A stretch of DNA of 64,000 bases, from positions 15,843,223 to 15,907,222 of the forward strand of contig NC_092012.1 of assembly GCF_042242105.1 (NCBI RefSeq). Reading direction: 5' to 3'. The notes beneath the pieces were generated by a model. The model was given only the letters and a program-made list of their open reading frames with translations. It searched no databases and had not been told where the DNA came from. Position 1 is the stretch's first letter; each line of letters opens with the position of its first letter. Shown here in pieces: positions 1-11,575 of this stretch. The translations under genes were made by a program, and so were the position numbers. This DNA comes from Pempheris klunzingeri (Eukaryota; Chordata; Actinopteri; Acropomatiformes; Pempheridae).

Positions 1-174
1 CAAAGAGCTTTTTGTTCTAACAGCTAACTTGTACCTGTCAAAGCAGAAAAGTGTAACAGCAGCTGACTTTATACTTTTTTCATGGCGTGTCTGTTCAGGT
101 TGACACTTTGGTTGACTAAACACTTACATGTTAGAGCTATATATAACATGAAGCCTGTGCATGTCTGTGTGCAG

Positions 175-262
175 GTAACCCTGCTCCAAACCCACTCTGC
201 AGAACATCTTATCCTAGGGGCAGCAAGACGCTCCTTACCTTACAACAATGTCATTCTTCTAG
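175..262 (+). CDS. hnf4b: hnf4b-like exon, ligand-binding domain helix region
   Basis: The exon follows a gtgtgcag acceptor and ends before gtagga, leaving phase 1. It encodes a peptide containing SAEHLILGAARRS and NNVILLG, matching the HNF4 segment AGEHLLLGATKRS...LLLG. Confidence 0.8.
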
Positions 263-2771
263 GTAGGACAGCGCAAATCTCCTAATGGTTGTGTGCTTTG
301 TGTGCTGATGGGAACATTTTTCTTTTTGGTATTGCGTGGATCTACAGTGATCTTCGTGCTACAATATCTTGCATATGAATGGATAGGTCTATGTCCATTG
401 TGCAGGTAACGACTTCGTGATCCCCCTGAGCGGTGCAGAGGTAGCGGTGTCCAGAGTTGCTTTCCGAATCCAAGAGGAGCTGGTCAAACCTCTCAGAGAG
501 CTGGACATCACAGACAAAGAGTTTGCTTGCCTCAGAAGCATTGTCTTCTTTGCCCCAGGTCAGTCTGTGAGGGGGTGACTGTGGACTGTAATTTCTATTC
601 TGAGATCCAGTACAAGTTCCCTGTAATGTGCCATTGTATTTAAAATAATGTCAGGGAGACCACAGAAACACCACTGGCTGGTCATTTAGAGCACGGCCTT
701 ACTGTACTCTAACTGTACTGTGGGTTTATGTCTTATCTTTTATCAATCAATGCATTCTTGAACTGAACAAAATATTGATTATGTTCAATCACTGATTGAA
801 AGGTTCCATTGCCTGTTGCAAGGAAACCCAGTAAGAACATTACATACACAGAAAGAACATCCTATATTCATTATACATGTGATTTCACCAGATCTCCTAC
901 AGGCCTTTTGACCAAAAGAGCAAAACAAAGAATTGTCTGTAGTATTGAAAGTATTTTATCTCTTGTGCCTAAAACTAAAATCAAAAGGACTATATTTTCC
1001 TACAATCTCCCAGAAAATGTTGCCTTACATTTTTTTTCTCCGAAACAACTGACAGTTATTAGGAAACGCACTTGTCCATGGACAGACTGAATATAAAGAC
1101 TGAATATGAAGTCAGTGTAGATCAGTATGTAGCAGGATTTGTAAATCTCAACTCAGCACTACAATATCTGTCACCTGCCGTCTATAGAGAAAAGGATGTT
1201 TTATACTGACATACTGGCAACTGAGTTAACAAAAAATGCAATGCACCTGCAAAAAGTTGTACCTGCTTTTTGTTGTCATGTAAAATTGTAGCACAGTACA
1301 ATTAAAACCATTTGTCTTCATTTCTTTCACCTCTGTTTTTCATTCAACAATTTCATTGTCATTTTACTGAGCTTATCTACATGGATAAACTACTGCACCT
1401 CTTTTACTTAATGTTAACGTAAACAATTCAATAATAAAACTGCACTGCATTCACGGCCTCTTTCTTTTGTCTCGCAGAATGTCCAGGTTTGAAGAGCCCA
1501 CAGCTGGTTCGACACCTCCGTTTCCAGGCCCATCTGCTGCTGGAAGAAGCAACCAGTGAGCAGCGGGGAAGGTTTGGGGAGCTCCTGCTGATTCTGCCTC
1601 CTCTGCAGAGTGTGGCCTGGCAGATGGTGGAGACTCTCCATTTAGCACAGCTGCTGGGTGAAGCCAGAATGGACAGCCTGCTGCAGGAGATGCTGCTCGG
1701 GGAGGGAGCCCAAACTGGACAGCAACTGTATACAGGTTGGAGACACTGCTGCAGTATAGACATGCAAGACATTTACTTAAATAGTATGTTAAAAGTATGT
1801 TAAACTTGAACTGTCCTGAGCTTGTAAGTGTATAATAGCCGAGACATTATTGTGTTGTGTCCTCCAGTTTCTCCTCTTCCTTCAGAAGATGCCCCAACCC
1901 AAGACCTACAAAATGAGCGAAGAGCTTCACCTGGAAACTTCACCTCTGTCATCTCTCACGCTTCAACATGTGAGCACTCACACTCTCTGAAAATAACAAT
2001 AAAACAGTCTATATTTAGGCAGCACTGACTTTTCAGTGTGTAACAGTGTGGATGTTTGTGTTCCATAGACAGTAGCTAATAGGTTGGGTTGGATCTTTAT
2101 TGGGTTTAAATAGAAGTGAAATAACAGCTGCATTCATGTGCGGAGGAATTTATGGTGTATTTTGTATTTCTGATGTTAGTCTGTAAAATAGTAGGGATAG
2201 TTTGTGCCAGAAGGTCTGAGTTTGAAGAATATATATCATTTTCAAGTGCGAGGTTTGAGTAGTTTTGGCTGGTGAACACTTTATGGCTGGGATCGTTGTT
2301 CCCTCTTTTTTACATCGTAACTGATAAGCTCAATACCTGCTGGACTTATTGCTGGTTTCTTATTGTTGTTTTTGAAAAGATAATGTTGAATCAGAAATTT
2401 TGTGGGGGGTTTTTTTGTTTCTTTGTTTTTTGTTTAATATTTGGTCTAGCAGGAATTTGGCATTAGTCTGCCTGACATTTGTTCCCATGAAATTAGAATT
2501 TATTATTTATTTATTTAGACACTGATCTCTCATGTGCTAAATGCCATTGCTGATGTCTGCCTGTCTCACACAGGTCTTTCAAGCAGCTTGCCGGCTGCCC
2601 CCACAGACTGGCACTGAGGTGTACAGACATGGCAAAGCCGCCAGTGTGCCCATTGCATACCAGAGGCACGTGTCCACACCAAGAACTACCTCAAGAGGCA
2701 ACAATTCATCCAAAGAGTGGGGGGGGAGGGTGTGTTCTTTTTTTGTTTATTTTTTGGACTCAAAAACTTAA
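175..2771 (+). CDS. hnf4b: HNF4-family nuclear receptor, beta-type (3' part of gene)
   Basis: This is the 3' portion of a hepatocyte nuclear factor 4 gene, a zinc-finger nuclear receptor that binds DNA as a homodimer and controls liver and gut metabolic genes. Coding exons are 175-262, 406-558, 1478-1735, 1868-1969 and about 2587-2771. The first four join with consistent phase-1 introns. The peptide covers most of the ligand-binding domain: an AEHLILGAARRS segment, a NDFVIP segment, the RGRFGELLLILPPLQSVAWQ block, and the AF-2 helix LLQEMLLGE. The sequence is clearly more diverged from HNF4A and HNF4G than those are from each other, as expected for HNF4-beta, known in fish, amphibians and birds but lost in mammals. 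The DNA-binding domain lies upstream of the window. The beta assignment is inference; HNF4 family membership is firm. Confidence 0.8.
406..558 (+). CDS. hnf4b: hnf4b-like exon, ligand-binding domain
   Basis: The acceptor is ttgtgcag and the donor is gtcagt. The phase-1 junction restores the glycine before NDFVIP. The exon encodes SRVAFRIQEELVKPLRELDI and ends in SIVFFAP, the counterpart of the HNF4 AIIFFDPD stretch. Confidence 0.85.
1478..1735 (+). CDS. hnf4b: hnf4b-like exon with AF-2 helix
   Basis: The acceptor is gtctcgcag. The exon encodes RGRFGELLLILPPLQSVAWQ and the activation helix LLQEMLLGE, both hallmarks of HNF4. The donor is gttgga, a weak match to consensus, but phase 1 joins cleanly to the next exon. 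Confidence 0.85.
1868..1969 (+). CDS. hnf4b: hnf4b-like exon, start of the F domain
   Basis: The DAP residues follow the AF-2 exon as in the SDAPH stretch of HNF4A, and the rest is low in similarity, as usual for the F domain. Two in-phase acceptors exist, before 1868 (cctccag) and before 1886 (ccttcag). Both keep the same frame and differ by six residues. The donor after 1969 is gtgagc. Confidence 0.65.
2587..2771 (+). CDS. hnf4b: hnf4b-like probable terminal exon (F domain C-terminus)
   Basis: The preceding exon leaves phase 1. Entering at the first AG (cacacag, exon from 2574) gives a stop after about 14 residues. Entering at the second AG (caagcag, exon from 2587) opens a frame to the TAA at 2769-2771 containing GTEVYRHGKAASVPI. 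This resembles the general layout of the HNF4 C-terminal GSEPYK...P.T.TK tail only weakly. The second acceptor is my choice; transcript data would settle it. Confidence 0.5.
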
Positions 2772-2908
2772 TAACTTAATAATTCATCACAGTATCTAGG
2801 ATTGTTCATTTTTCAGAGATGGGACAAAAGGAAAATTAAAATTTCTTTTTTATACAGGAACACATGAAACACCAAATGAAAAATATTCGGCGCAAAAGCA
2901 CAGTGACA

Positions 2909-3068
2909 AATAAAAAGTGAAGGCAACACCTGGGAAGCATGTAAAGGAAAATGAATGATATATGAAAATAACATTACACCAAACTGTAACTAAGCATTAT
3001 TCACTCATCCTATCACACTGAGAGCAACAAAAATACTGCACACACACACACACACACACACCAATAAA
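2909..3068 (+). promoter_or_regulatory. Candidate polyadenylation signals of the hnf4b-like gene
   Basis: AATAAA hexamers occur at 2909-2914 and 3063-3068, 140-290 bp past the inferred stop, and are the nearest candidates for the 3' end of the plus-strand gene. The second lies just after a (CA)n tract. Cleavage sites cannot be seen. Confidence 0.35.
3039..3061. repeat. (CA)n microsatellite
   Basis: About 11 uninterrupted CA units lie in the 3' flank of the hnf4b-like gene. Confidence 0.9.
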
Positions 3069-6000
3069 ACTGGGCCTGATTCTGATCTACAGTGTGTTAG
3101 ATTTGTGCATTGAGCTGAAGTGAAGGTTCCAGAAACTGCCAGCAGAGGGCACACAAAGGCTGTCCAGAACTACATTTGTTAGCCACTGCAAGTTTTTCTC
3201 TGTGAATATAAACCTTCACTCCTGTTTTTGTGGTCAAATATTTATCATGTAAATCTGAATGAGTGAATGGTTATATCTCAAGGGTCCTCTCACGGAAGTG
3301 AGTAAAACAAATATCACAGCCACTTTGATTCAAACAACACTAACTGGCATCAGTCATTAGTAAAGATTAGCTATCCTTCTTGCAGAAGCCATCTTCATAG
3401 TGCAAATTGATACAAGAGCCCTGGTTGTGGATGTCCACCTTGATGAGCAGAGAGTTCTCAGTGGGGCTGCAATGACTCAATATGATTTAATCACATAATG
3501 AAACCTTTTCTCTTTCTAGTTACTCTGTTTGTTTTTGTATCTTAATTACTGAATCCCTGCAGAAATAGAGAAAGCAATCCATCCTTTACTCTCCCTTGAA
3601 GCCAATGGCAACCATATCCACAACACTGAGTATAATCTAAACAGTAAATTAGTTAATTCCACTAATCTGAAGATCGGGCAGTCATGCTTTCTTAAAAAAT
3701 ACTCATGCATCACAGAAATCAGGTTAGCTAAATAGTGATGTCTTCTCTTTCCATTTGAGACAGTATCAGGTCTGTGACATGCTGCGTGAGCTCAATCAGT
3801 GGAGGAATCTCTGATGTTGAAAGAAGTTATATAACATTATATAATCCCATAAAGCTAAGTGGTTCAATGTACTGAAGACAGACATGCTGCTTTAGCAATG
3901 GGACACTGGTGAACAGCATGGACAGATCAGTTAAAGATGGGAGGCTAATTTATCACAAAGAACTATAAAGCCTATTGTTTATATTTTCAGGCTTTTCATA
4001 CATACTTGGGACAGTTTACTGCTACAATCCAAAAACATGCAATTCAGGTGGATTAGAGATTAGAATTAGCCTATACCACAGGTACTATATAAATGTATGA
4101 GAACACGTATGAGTCAGGCCACAGATTCACACTGTGCAGTACATGCTTAAGATATAGTAAGTCTTCATCAAAATTAATGAAGCAGTTTAAATATATTTGA
4201 TAGAATAGTTCTACTTCTAGAAAATATAACCTGAACCGTAGCATTGATGAAATATTTTTATAGCAATGTATGATTTTGTCAAATGAAAGGGGTTAGCAAA
4301 TCTCCTTTTATCTTCAGTATGTACAAAATATTGAACTTCTGGTGTAGTTTTATAAAACAGGAGCATTTACGGTTAACCTTCAAATTGTTGCTGAAAAGAC
4401 TGTAAGCAACATAGAGCAGTGTCCATCTGTCTGTGTTAATCTTGTGATTGACCTTTGAATGTCCAACAGCAGGTGCTTCCCTGCTGCTTACCTAATGCAT
4501 GCTAACACAGGCTTGCTGTCATGAGCCTGACTAAATCTTGTAAATACTTAGCGGGCATAGTATATACAGGTAGCCACAAGAAAGGAGTAACATTACAACT
4601 AATGGACCAATGAATGAATAAGTGAGCAATTAGTCGGCTGGGAACACTTTTTGAATCAGCGTAACATCTGGGGGTGTTTACAAAAGGCCATATTTTTCAT
4701 CATGTTCATTGCTTTACTCATAGCAACAGCTCTGTCTGAGATTGTAAGAGTTCACTGTTTCATCCTGCAGGAGGACATTTGGTAACAAAAATGTGACTGG
4801 GAGCATGTGGATGATGGCCACTCCTCCTATAAACAATTTCATGCTCCATCTCTCTTTCACACGTCAAAAAAAAGCCTCACTAGGTAAATAAATAAGATAT
4901 TTACACAGGTCTTTTTGTTTTGTCAGTGTATAATTTTGAGGGGGTTAGGTTTGGAGGTTGTACCTGTACCTGTTCATTATTGGCTGAAAGTTTGCTTCTG
5001 AGCAAAGGTCACTGTAAATTAAATATCGTATCAAAGAAGTGCCTTTTTAGCTTGCTATTAATTCCTCAGATCACAGAACAAAACATGTCTGCTCACTCAC
5101 CACTCACTCCTACATTCATTCAAAGACTTAATTAGGCTTTTAAACAGGAACATGAAAAAGTTAAAAATGGGCTCCTTTTCATACTCAGGTTTCACTGTTT
5201 GTCGCTGTTAAGAGGTTCAACAGTGACACTTGCTCTGATGTTGATTTCCCTCCCAGTGGCCTGCTGCGCTGGAAGTCTATTGATCTGTCAAGCTCAGCAG
5301 AGAGCACAGTGATCGGTGTTAAAAGCTGTCTCAACTGTTAATGTCATCCTCCGCATACTGGGTGGAATGGGTGTAAAGGTTGGGGTTATGTCTGTACTGA
5401 CTTTGTTCTTTACACAGCAATATTGCAAAGTCTTCCTCTGAGTTCCTCTTTCTGCATCATAGACCAGCAGCCTGTTGTGTGGTTACAAACTGCCAAACAT
5501 CTCGGAGATCCTTGGATATCTGCTGCAGTTTAAATATTGTGCAATCTCCAAATGTTGGCCACAGGCCTGCTTGATTCTCTCTACTGGAGGGCATGAAGAG
5601 CTTAGCTAAACCACAGTATTTCTGGATTATGATAGTGTGGAAAGGCAGTGAGGTGAGAGTGGGGAAACACTGACATCATCAAATCAGAGGTTGTTAGAAT
5701 CAAATTTGCGTCTGTCCAAGTTTTAAATTCTTACATTAAAGTCAAAGGAACTTCTGAACCTTGAAGATGTGCACCACATGAAACAAGTGAGTGGCAAGCA
5801 GCATGGATTATTTGAAAATCCTCTTTGTAAACATACTGAGCATAGAAAAAAGAATATTGTGGTCACTCGCATCAGTACTGGGCAGACTCACTCCCACAGC
5901 TCACAATAACAATGGAAAACATTTCACAGACAGCAGTCAAACACACCTTCTTGCTAAGATTCAAAACTTAACTCAAAGCTGTAAAACTTTCTTTCCATCT

Positions 6001-6232
6001 CAAGGTTGACTTTCCACTTTGAGAATGATATTACTTACTGAAAATCACATAACATGTCGTGAAAGGTTTACTATTTTAGGGAACTTTTAGGTGGAATTAT
6101 ATAGAATTATAATTTTATTTCTAAGAGGAATGCATCAGGGACTTGGTAGAAATGCTTGGTGTCTATCAACTAATTAGTCTCATGTGTTGAATCATGGAAT
6201 CATGGACTAAAATGAAATTGTTTAGATCAACC
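3069..6232. other. Non-coding interval, no gene recognised
   Basis: AT-rich sequence with only short open frames that have no splice-supported partners or recognisable protein similarity. No RNA gene was recognised. Confidence 0.6.
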
Positions 6233-6248
6233 AATTTCAAAATATGCA

Positions 6249-6574
6249 GCATGGTGGTGCCTGTTGCCTCACAGCAAGAAGGTTCCAGGTTCGAATCCCG
6301 ATTTGAACGTGGGGTCTTTCTGTGTGGAGTTTGCATGTTCTCCCCATGCTAGCGTGGGTTCTCTCCAGGTACTCCGGCTTCCTCCCACAATCCAAAGACA
6401 TGCACATTAGGTTAATTGGTGAGTGTGAGTGTGAGAGTGAGCGGTTGTCTGTCTCTATATGTCGGCCCTCTGATTGGCTGGCGACCAGTCCAGGGTGTAC
6501 CCCGCCTCCCCCCCGATTGGCTCCAGCTCCCCTACGACCCTGGCAGATAAGCGGTATAGACGATGGATGGATGG
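6249..6574 (+). mobile_element. SINE with perfect 16-bp target-site duplication
   Basis: This 326-bp unit is flanked by identical 16-bp repeats at 6233-6248 and 6575-6590 (aatttcaaaatatgca), the mark of insertion by target-primed reverse transcription. The head contains ggttcgaatcccg, matching a tRNA B box, so a tRNA-derived SINE promoter is likely. The body (ctgtgtggagtttgcatgtt, cactccggcttcctcccac-like, gtccagggtgtaccccgcct) and the gatggatgg tail belong to a very abundant teleost short interspersed family that I recognise but cannot name with certainty. The 5' end is shorter than usual copies. Confidence 0.85.
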
Positions 6575-6590
6575 AATTTCAAAATATGCA

Positions 6591-8681
6591 ACTTAAAATG
6601 CTACATTCTTAAAATGTGGAATAAGTAGACAGAGAAACGAAAAAAAAAAAAAACTTTAACGCTTGAGAGAGAGAAGAGAAAGAGTGGATCAACATTTGCT
6701 GCTAAAATACTGTAACTCTTGTGGGTCAGGAGTAAATGAGACAAGTCCACTGCTGTCAGTGCTCTTGCCCAGAGAGGCAGGAAACATGGCTTTCAACACC
6801 TCCAACAGTGGGATGAGACTTGATGCTGCTGAAGCACTGACTCAGAGTTTCAGTTCAGTTCAATCTAGGATTTTTCCATATTAACTTTTCCCCTATCTGA
6901 CTGTATAACAATGTATGAGGACAGCAAGAAAATCCATGAATTGCTGTAATTATCAACATTGTTCTTTCACCTTATGACAGGTGACAAAGCGAACATTGCT
7001 AATTGGTCACAAATATTCATCCTATAATAAACGTATGTTAGTTACTAAAGAAAGACAGCATGTGTCTTTCTGCCCAGTTAGGCCAGCGAGGTCGACCATC
7101 CAGATGTTTTCACTGCCCTCTCAGGTAGCAGAGACAGACAGCAGTCTTCTTTGTGTTATGGATTTATGACTGGAAACCGCTCCACCTAAATATAGCTGTG
7201 CAGAGAGGTGCTTTCAGCGTGGTCTGAATTTCAATCAGGGAGAGGTATGGATGTAAAGAGAAGTAGCTCTTCAAGTTTGAATTTGAATGTTCAACCGTGG
7301 GCACATTAGTTGAACTATTGCAGACAGAAAAAGGTATTTAAAAAAGAAGACGCCTTTTGAAGTGCAAGTATTTGCTGTGGCAGGAAAATTGGATAAGATA
7401 AGATCTGCTGTCAGCCTACCACAAATCATTTTTTGAAGAGAAATTGTGGTCACCTTTTACCCTTCAATCTTGAAAGCAAACCCAAACAAAAGAGAAGTGC
7501 ATTCAATCCTGGAACCCTCGTATATCGTTTGTACACTTGTAGACTTAACCAGAAACAGAACAAAAGGAATGTCTGCTTTGAATACTCTTAGAAACTTGAG
7601 TGTAGTGCACTGTCAAATGAATTTTGTATCACTTAAGGGATGGAGACAGACAAAAACTAGGATGCCAGTATATTCAGGCTTCAAACAGTACTTTACCATC
7701 AGTGGACTATAAAGTCCAACTATAAAGTGATCCTTTCTAAAGCTACACAAGCTCTGTGGTCCAAATGCAATTTAAATGGTGGCCTCAAGCTCCCATTATT
7801 TTGAACATACAATAGCTAAGCAAAGTTTTAAGCCCCCTTTTACGAGACATCAAGGTTTCTGCTCAAGGTATATGAAGTTTCACAAGGCTATAAATGTAGA
7901 AGGCTTGCCAAGCCAAATTATATAATAAAACAAACTAAGAAAAGAGGGTCAAGTGACAACACAATGCTTCTGCTTTAAAGAATAAATGCCCAACAAGTAC
8001 TATTAGTAGTGTAGTGTATGTATGTAGTGTGCAATGTAGTGTACTCTTGCATGAGATATGATGTATGTTGCTGTGCAGACCAGACAGGTTAATAGAGGCC
8101 ATTTTAGATAACCACTGATAGCAAAGGTCCTGATGTGAGCTGGATGGTCCTGACCGGTTAACGTCTAGATGAAACTTAAATGAGGTGAAAACTCTCAGAG
8201 TCTCTATTTTCTGTCTGAGAAATCAGTCATCTACACAGTTGTACAAATGCCAATGGTATTTTCTGATCTTGCACCTGAATGTAAACATACAGTATATGTT
8301 TGCTTTGGGGCATTTGCTGAGTTAACTGATCCTCTTCATAGGATCGTAAAGGCCATCAGATGGAGCTGCAACGAAACATGATGGCATATTGATAATCTCA
8401 CTCTCCAATTAGAGTCTAATGCGATTTTCCCGATTTTCACAGTGCCTTTGAGCAGCCATGGCTCATGACACACTCGGAAATAAGGAGAGGACGGAAAAGC
8501 AAGGTTTCTCTGTCCTCTGAACTGAAATCATTTCCTTTGAAACTGATGGGGTTATTTTTCAGTGTATGTAAGTACACATCTAAGTATTAAATGTCCCCAA
8601 TGTGGACAGGTGGCCATAGGTGTGAGGACATGTAATTTTCAACTATCTTTGTTATGGTACAGTCATGGATGGAAATAGAAC

Positions 8682-8683
<2 letters not shown>
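6591..8683. other. Non-coding interval, no gene recognised
   Basis: Only short unsupported open frames and a poly-A run near 6640-6652 are present. Confidence 0.55.

Positions 8684-8726
<43 letters not shown>
8684..8726. repeat. (GT)n microsatellite
   Basis: About 21 GT units. Open frames crossing it in both directions read only Val-Cys or Thr-His repeats and are not genes. Confidence 0.95.
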
Positions 8727-8727
<1 letters not shown>

Positions 8728-9867
8728 TAATGTGTTCCAATTGTGCTCAGAAAGTCCAACCAATACTAATGAAATGAAACAAGGCAGCTTTTTAAAGCAG
8801 CAACTTAAATGGTGCATCAATCACATATGTAAACAATTACAGCTAAACCAGGAGAAAATTATTCACTCTGTCCTCACTGCATGGTAAATTGCATAGAAAA
8901 AAGGTGAAAACCAATCAAATTGATATAATTATGTTGTGATTCAAGGCCAATTCATGAGTCACTATTATTGCATCCTCTTTTACACGCTTTTATAGGCAGT
9001 GAATTTTATTATGTGATGTTGTTATCCCTGACAAAAGCATATCAGGCACAGGCAGAGTGGCGGCAGAGTTGCCTTTGAGCTCTAAACTAATAATTGTTTA
9101 GCAAAGTTCAGAATAAACTGGCCACTGCTGCTGTGTTGACCTGCATGGTTTGTTTGGCCAAGGAAATTCTGGGCAAAAGAGTTCAGACAGAGAGGGGTGA
9201 TGAGGGGACGCAGGAACAGCTGTGTTTGCTAGGGCGAGGCAGAAACGTGTGTTGAGTTTCTTCCTTGTACAGCGTCCAAGAACTCCACAATGCAGAATTT
9301 TGGCCAGACTTGTTGCTCCAGTTGTTGGACATTTGTACACTAAAGTAGGGCAATCCATGCACACACAAGAGCACACATAGAGAGAGAAAACAGTGGAGTG
9401 GAGATGCAGTACACTTTTAGGGTTATTGGTTACCATAACGCAGAGGAGCCCAGAGAGGACACCTGCTTACATAGAGACACAGAAATACTCTGGTGAGACC
9501 AAACCTCAATACAACCCCTCGCAGTTTGGGTTTTTCCACTGCAGAAAAGCATAGTGTGAAAAGCAATGTTTTCTTTACAATAAACAGAGTAAGTAAAGAC
9601 TGCATGGATCATCTTTCATTCACAATATGTTCTCTTTGGTCAGTGAAGTCTTTCAGTACGTGCATTAATTCTCCAAAATCAACATGTTATTTAAATCTAT
9701 ACCAGGATTTAAGAAGGTTTCCAGTCTGGTCACTGGCAGTGGATTTCTTGAATTCTCCAAGTTTCAGCCGCTTTAGTGGGCCCTGTTCTGAAATAGTTTT
9801 CATCCCACTTAAAGTACAGGAGCTTTTTTGTGTCATGAGGTAATTTTAAAGAAACAAAAACTTCCTC
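8727..9867. other. Non-coding interval, no gene recognised
   Basis: No supported gene, RNA or well-defined repeat was seen. The right edge passes into a LINE fragment, so some of the preceding 300 bp may be decayed transposon sequence. Confidence 0.5.
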
Positions 9868-10086
9868 TGGGGTTCCACAGGGTTCAGTCCTTGGACCACT
9901 GTTCTTGAATCTATACATGCTTCTGCTTGGTATCATAATAAAGATACACAATATATCATGTACCATCCATGTGCCAGTGACACACAGTTGTACATTTCAC
10001 TTTCTATACTCATAGTTGGTAGTAAAAGATCAGTAGGACTGCTCCAGCTCATTCGAAATGCAACAGCCAGAGTCCTTAGAGGTATG
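9868..10086 (+). mobile_element. LINE reverse-transcriptase fragment (Rex1/L2/CR1-like)
   Basis: Translation gives GVPQGSVLGP followed by LYMLPLG-like residues, the conserved motif of non-LTR reverse transcriptases, then CASDTQLYISL (a decayed form of the YADDTQ catalytic motif) and LLQLIRNATARVL. The frame shifts between blocks, and the stretch normally separating the last two blocks is missing. This is therefore a dead, internally deleted copy. The LTR retrotransposon begins right after it. Confidence 0.75.
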
Positions 10087-10090
10087 CAAA

Positions 10091-11514
10091 TGTGGCGAGC
10101 GGAGGGTCAGGAAAATAAAAAGATAGTCGTTCTTACTCCATTTAACAAATCAAGTTGCCAGACAACGCCACTTTGGAATCTCAGCCCAAAGAACTGAATG
10201 ACGCACCTTTAAAGGCGCACAGGTCCGTTCACTCAAATAGCAGGAGACGGTGTTCCAATCTCAAAAAAATATAAGTTTTATTAACAGAATTTGATTAAAA
10301 TGATATAAAAACACACCATTCACACAGGGATTAAACTAGGGGACTAAATTAAAGCTGAGGATACCGGTGCACGAGTTGATGGAGCGGTGAATCCCAACAA
10401 AAACAAAAAAAAGAGAAGACACCCAGCTGTGACAGTCACACACACACGTGAAGGATGCCCGAATCCCAGGGAGCACAGCACACAAAAGGGGATCCCACCA
10501 CCAGACCACCGGACCTCAGCAACTAAAACAAAAGGAACACACACACAGGTTAGTGGGGTTACAGTAATCCAACAGAACAACAATATACAAAAACAAATAA
10601 ATGGCAGCAGAAATCAATTAAACTAAACAAAACTACCGGTTGCCAAATATAAGTTACTCAAAATACAAAGAGAAATAAGGTAAGAAACAAGAAAAACTCT
10701 GCCCAAATGAAATATCTAAACAAATAAATCTAAATACAAAAATAATCAATACAACAAATCAAGACAACGGAGAAGGGCAATGAAAACAAAAATGCAACCC
10801 ACACTCCCAACAAACAGACTTTAAAAGGGCTCCAATCAAGCCAGTCAATTAACAGTCAGCACACCAGAGTACCACGCAATACTTGAGAGTGAAGCAAGCC
10901 AAGGGAAAAGCAACTGTCTCAAGAAGGCAGGTCCACAGCTGGCGAAGCAGAACCTCTCCACCGGACGGACGATGGAAATCGGCGCGTTATAGCGGACACG
11001 CCGAGGAAACTCACTGACGCCGATCTCCACAAAGCAGCAGCGATCCACACAACGCAGCAGCGATCCACACAACGCAGCAGGTCCCAACAAAGCAGGTCCC
11101 AACAAAGCAGGTCCCAACAAAGCAGCAGCGATCCCCAGCTACGAGCAGCGCCAACTGTGTTGTCAGCTGCTGACGCCACACACCTGACCGCAAGAATCAC
11201 CGTGCCGACAGTGAGCGGGGTACACGATCCATTAAAAACTCCGGGGCACTCGAACCAAGGGCCCTGCAGTACAACACAGCAATTAATAATACCCACAGGC
11301 CTACACAGAAGGTGAGCAGACTAGCCGCCTTACCTGCCCGACGAGAGCGTGGTCGAGCCAACAGTGACGCAACCAACCAGGAAGCAGAGAGGGAGAGCCA
11401 GCAGGGGGAAATCCACCCCTTAAATAGCCATGGCGCCGTCAGTGGTTGGCTATGGTGCTGCCAATTGGCACCGTCAAAGTATAATAATGGCAACACAATT
11501 TCTATGCTGCTACA
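10091..11514 (-). repeat. 3' LTR of the Gypsy element
   Basis: Read on the minus strand it starts TGTAGCAGC and ends CTCGCCACA. Every open frame in it recurs unchanged at +6985 in the other LTR, and I found no mismatch in the stretches compared by eye. A minus-strand AATAAA at 10277-10282 is a plausible polyadenylation signal in the R region. A TATTTAAG box lies at 11419-11426. Confidence 0.95.
11033..11128 (-). repeat. Tandem repeats inside the LTR (3' copy)
   Basis: Two copies of a 20-bp unit (agcagcgatccacacaacgc) are followed by three copies of a 15-bp unit (caggtcccaacaaag). The same array, with the same copy number, is in the 5' LTR at 18018-18113. Confidence 0.85.
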
Positions 11515-11535
11515 TTCTACCCCTCCTCCTTGCAT
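11515..11535 (-). promoter_or_regulatory. Polypurine tract (plus-strand primer)
   Basis: On the minus strand AAGGAGGAGGGGTAGAA directly abuts the TG of the 3' LTR. This is where the RNase H-resistant primer for second-strand synthesis must lie. Confidence 0.8.
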
Positions 11536-11575
11536 CGTCGCCCCGACGATGGATAAATCAATGCAAACCTGAAAG

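Noticed and set aside
2574..2617. hnf4b-like last exon starting at the first AG
   Set aside because: In the required phase it stops after about 14 residues. Kept only as an alternative in the findings.
6322..6612. 96-residue plus-strand frame
   Set aside because: It is a reading of the SINE body and has no protein similarity.
8587..8887. Frames on both strands across 8684-8726
   Set aside because: They are kept open by the (GT)n microsatellite.
10344..11296. Open frames in the LTR (79, 91 and 125 residues, repeated at +6985)
   Set aside because: They lie wholly in LTR sequence, are low in complexity over the tandem array, and repeat only because the LTRs are identical.
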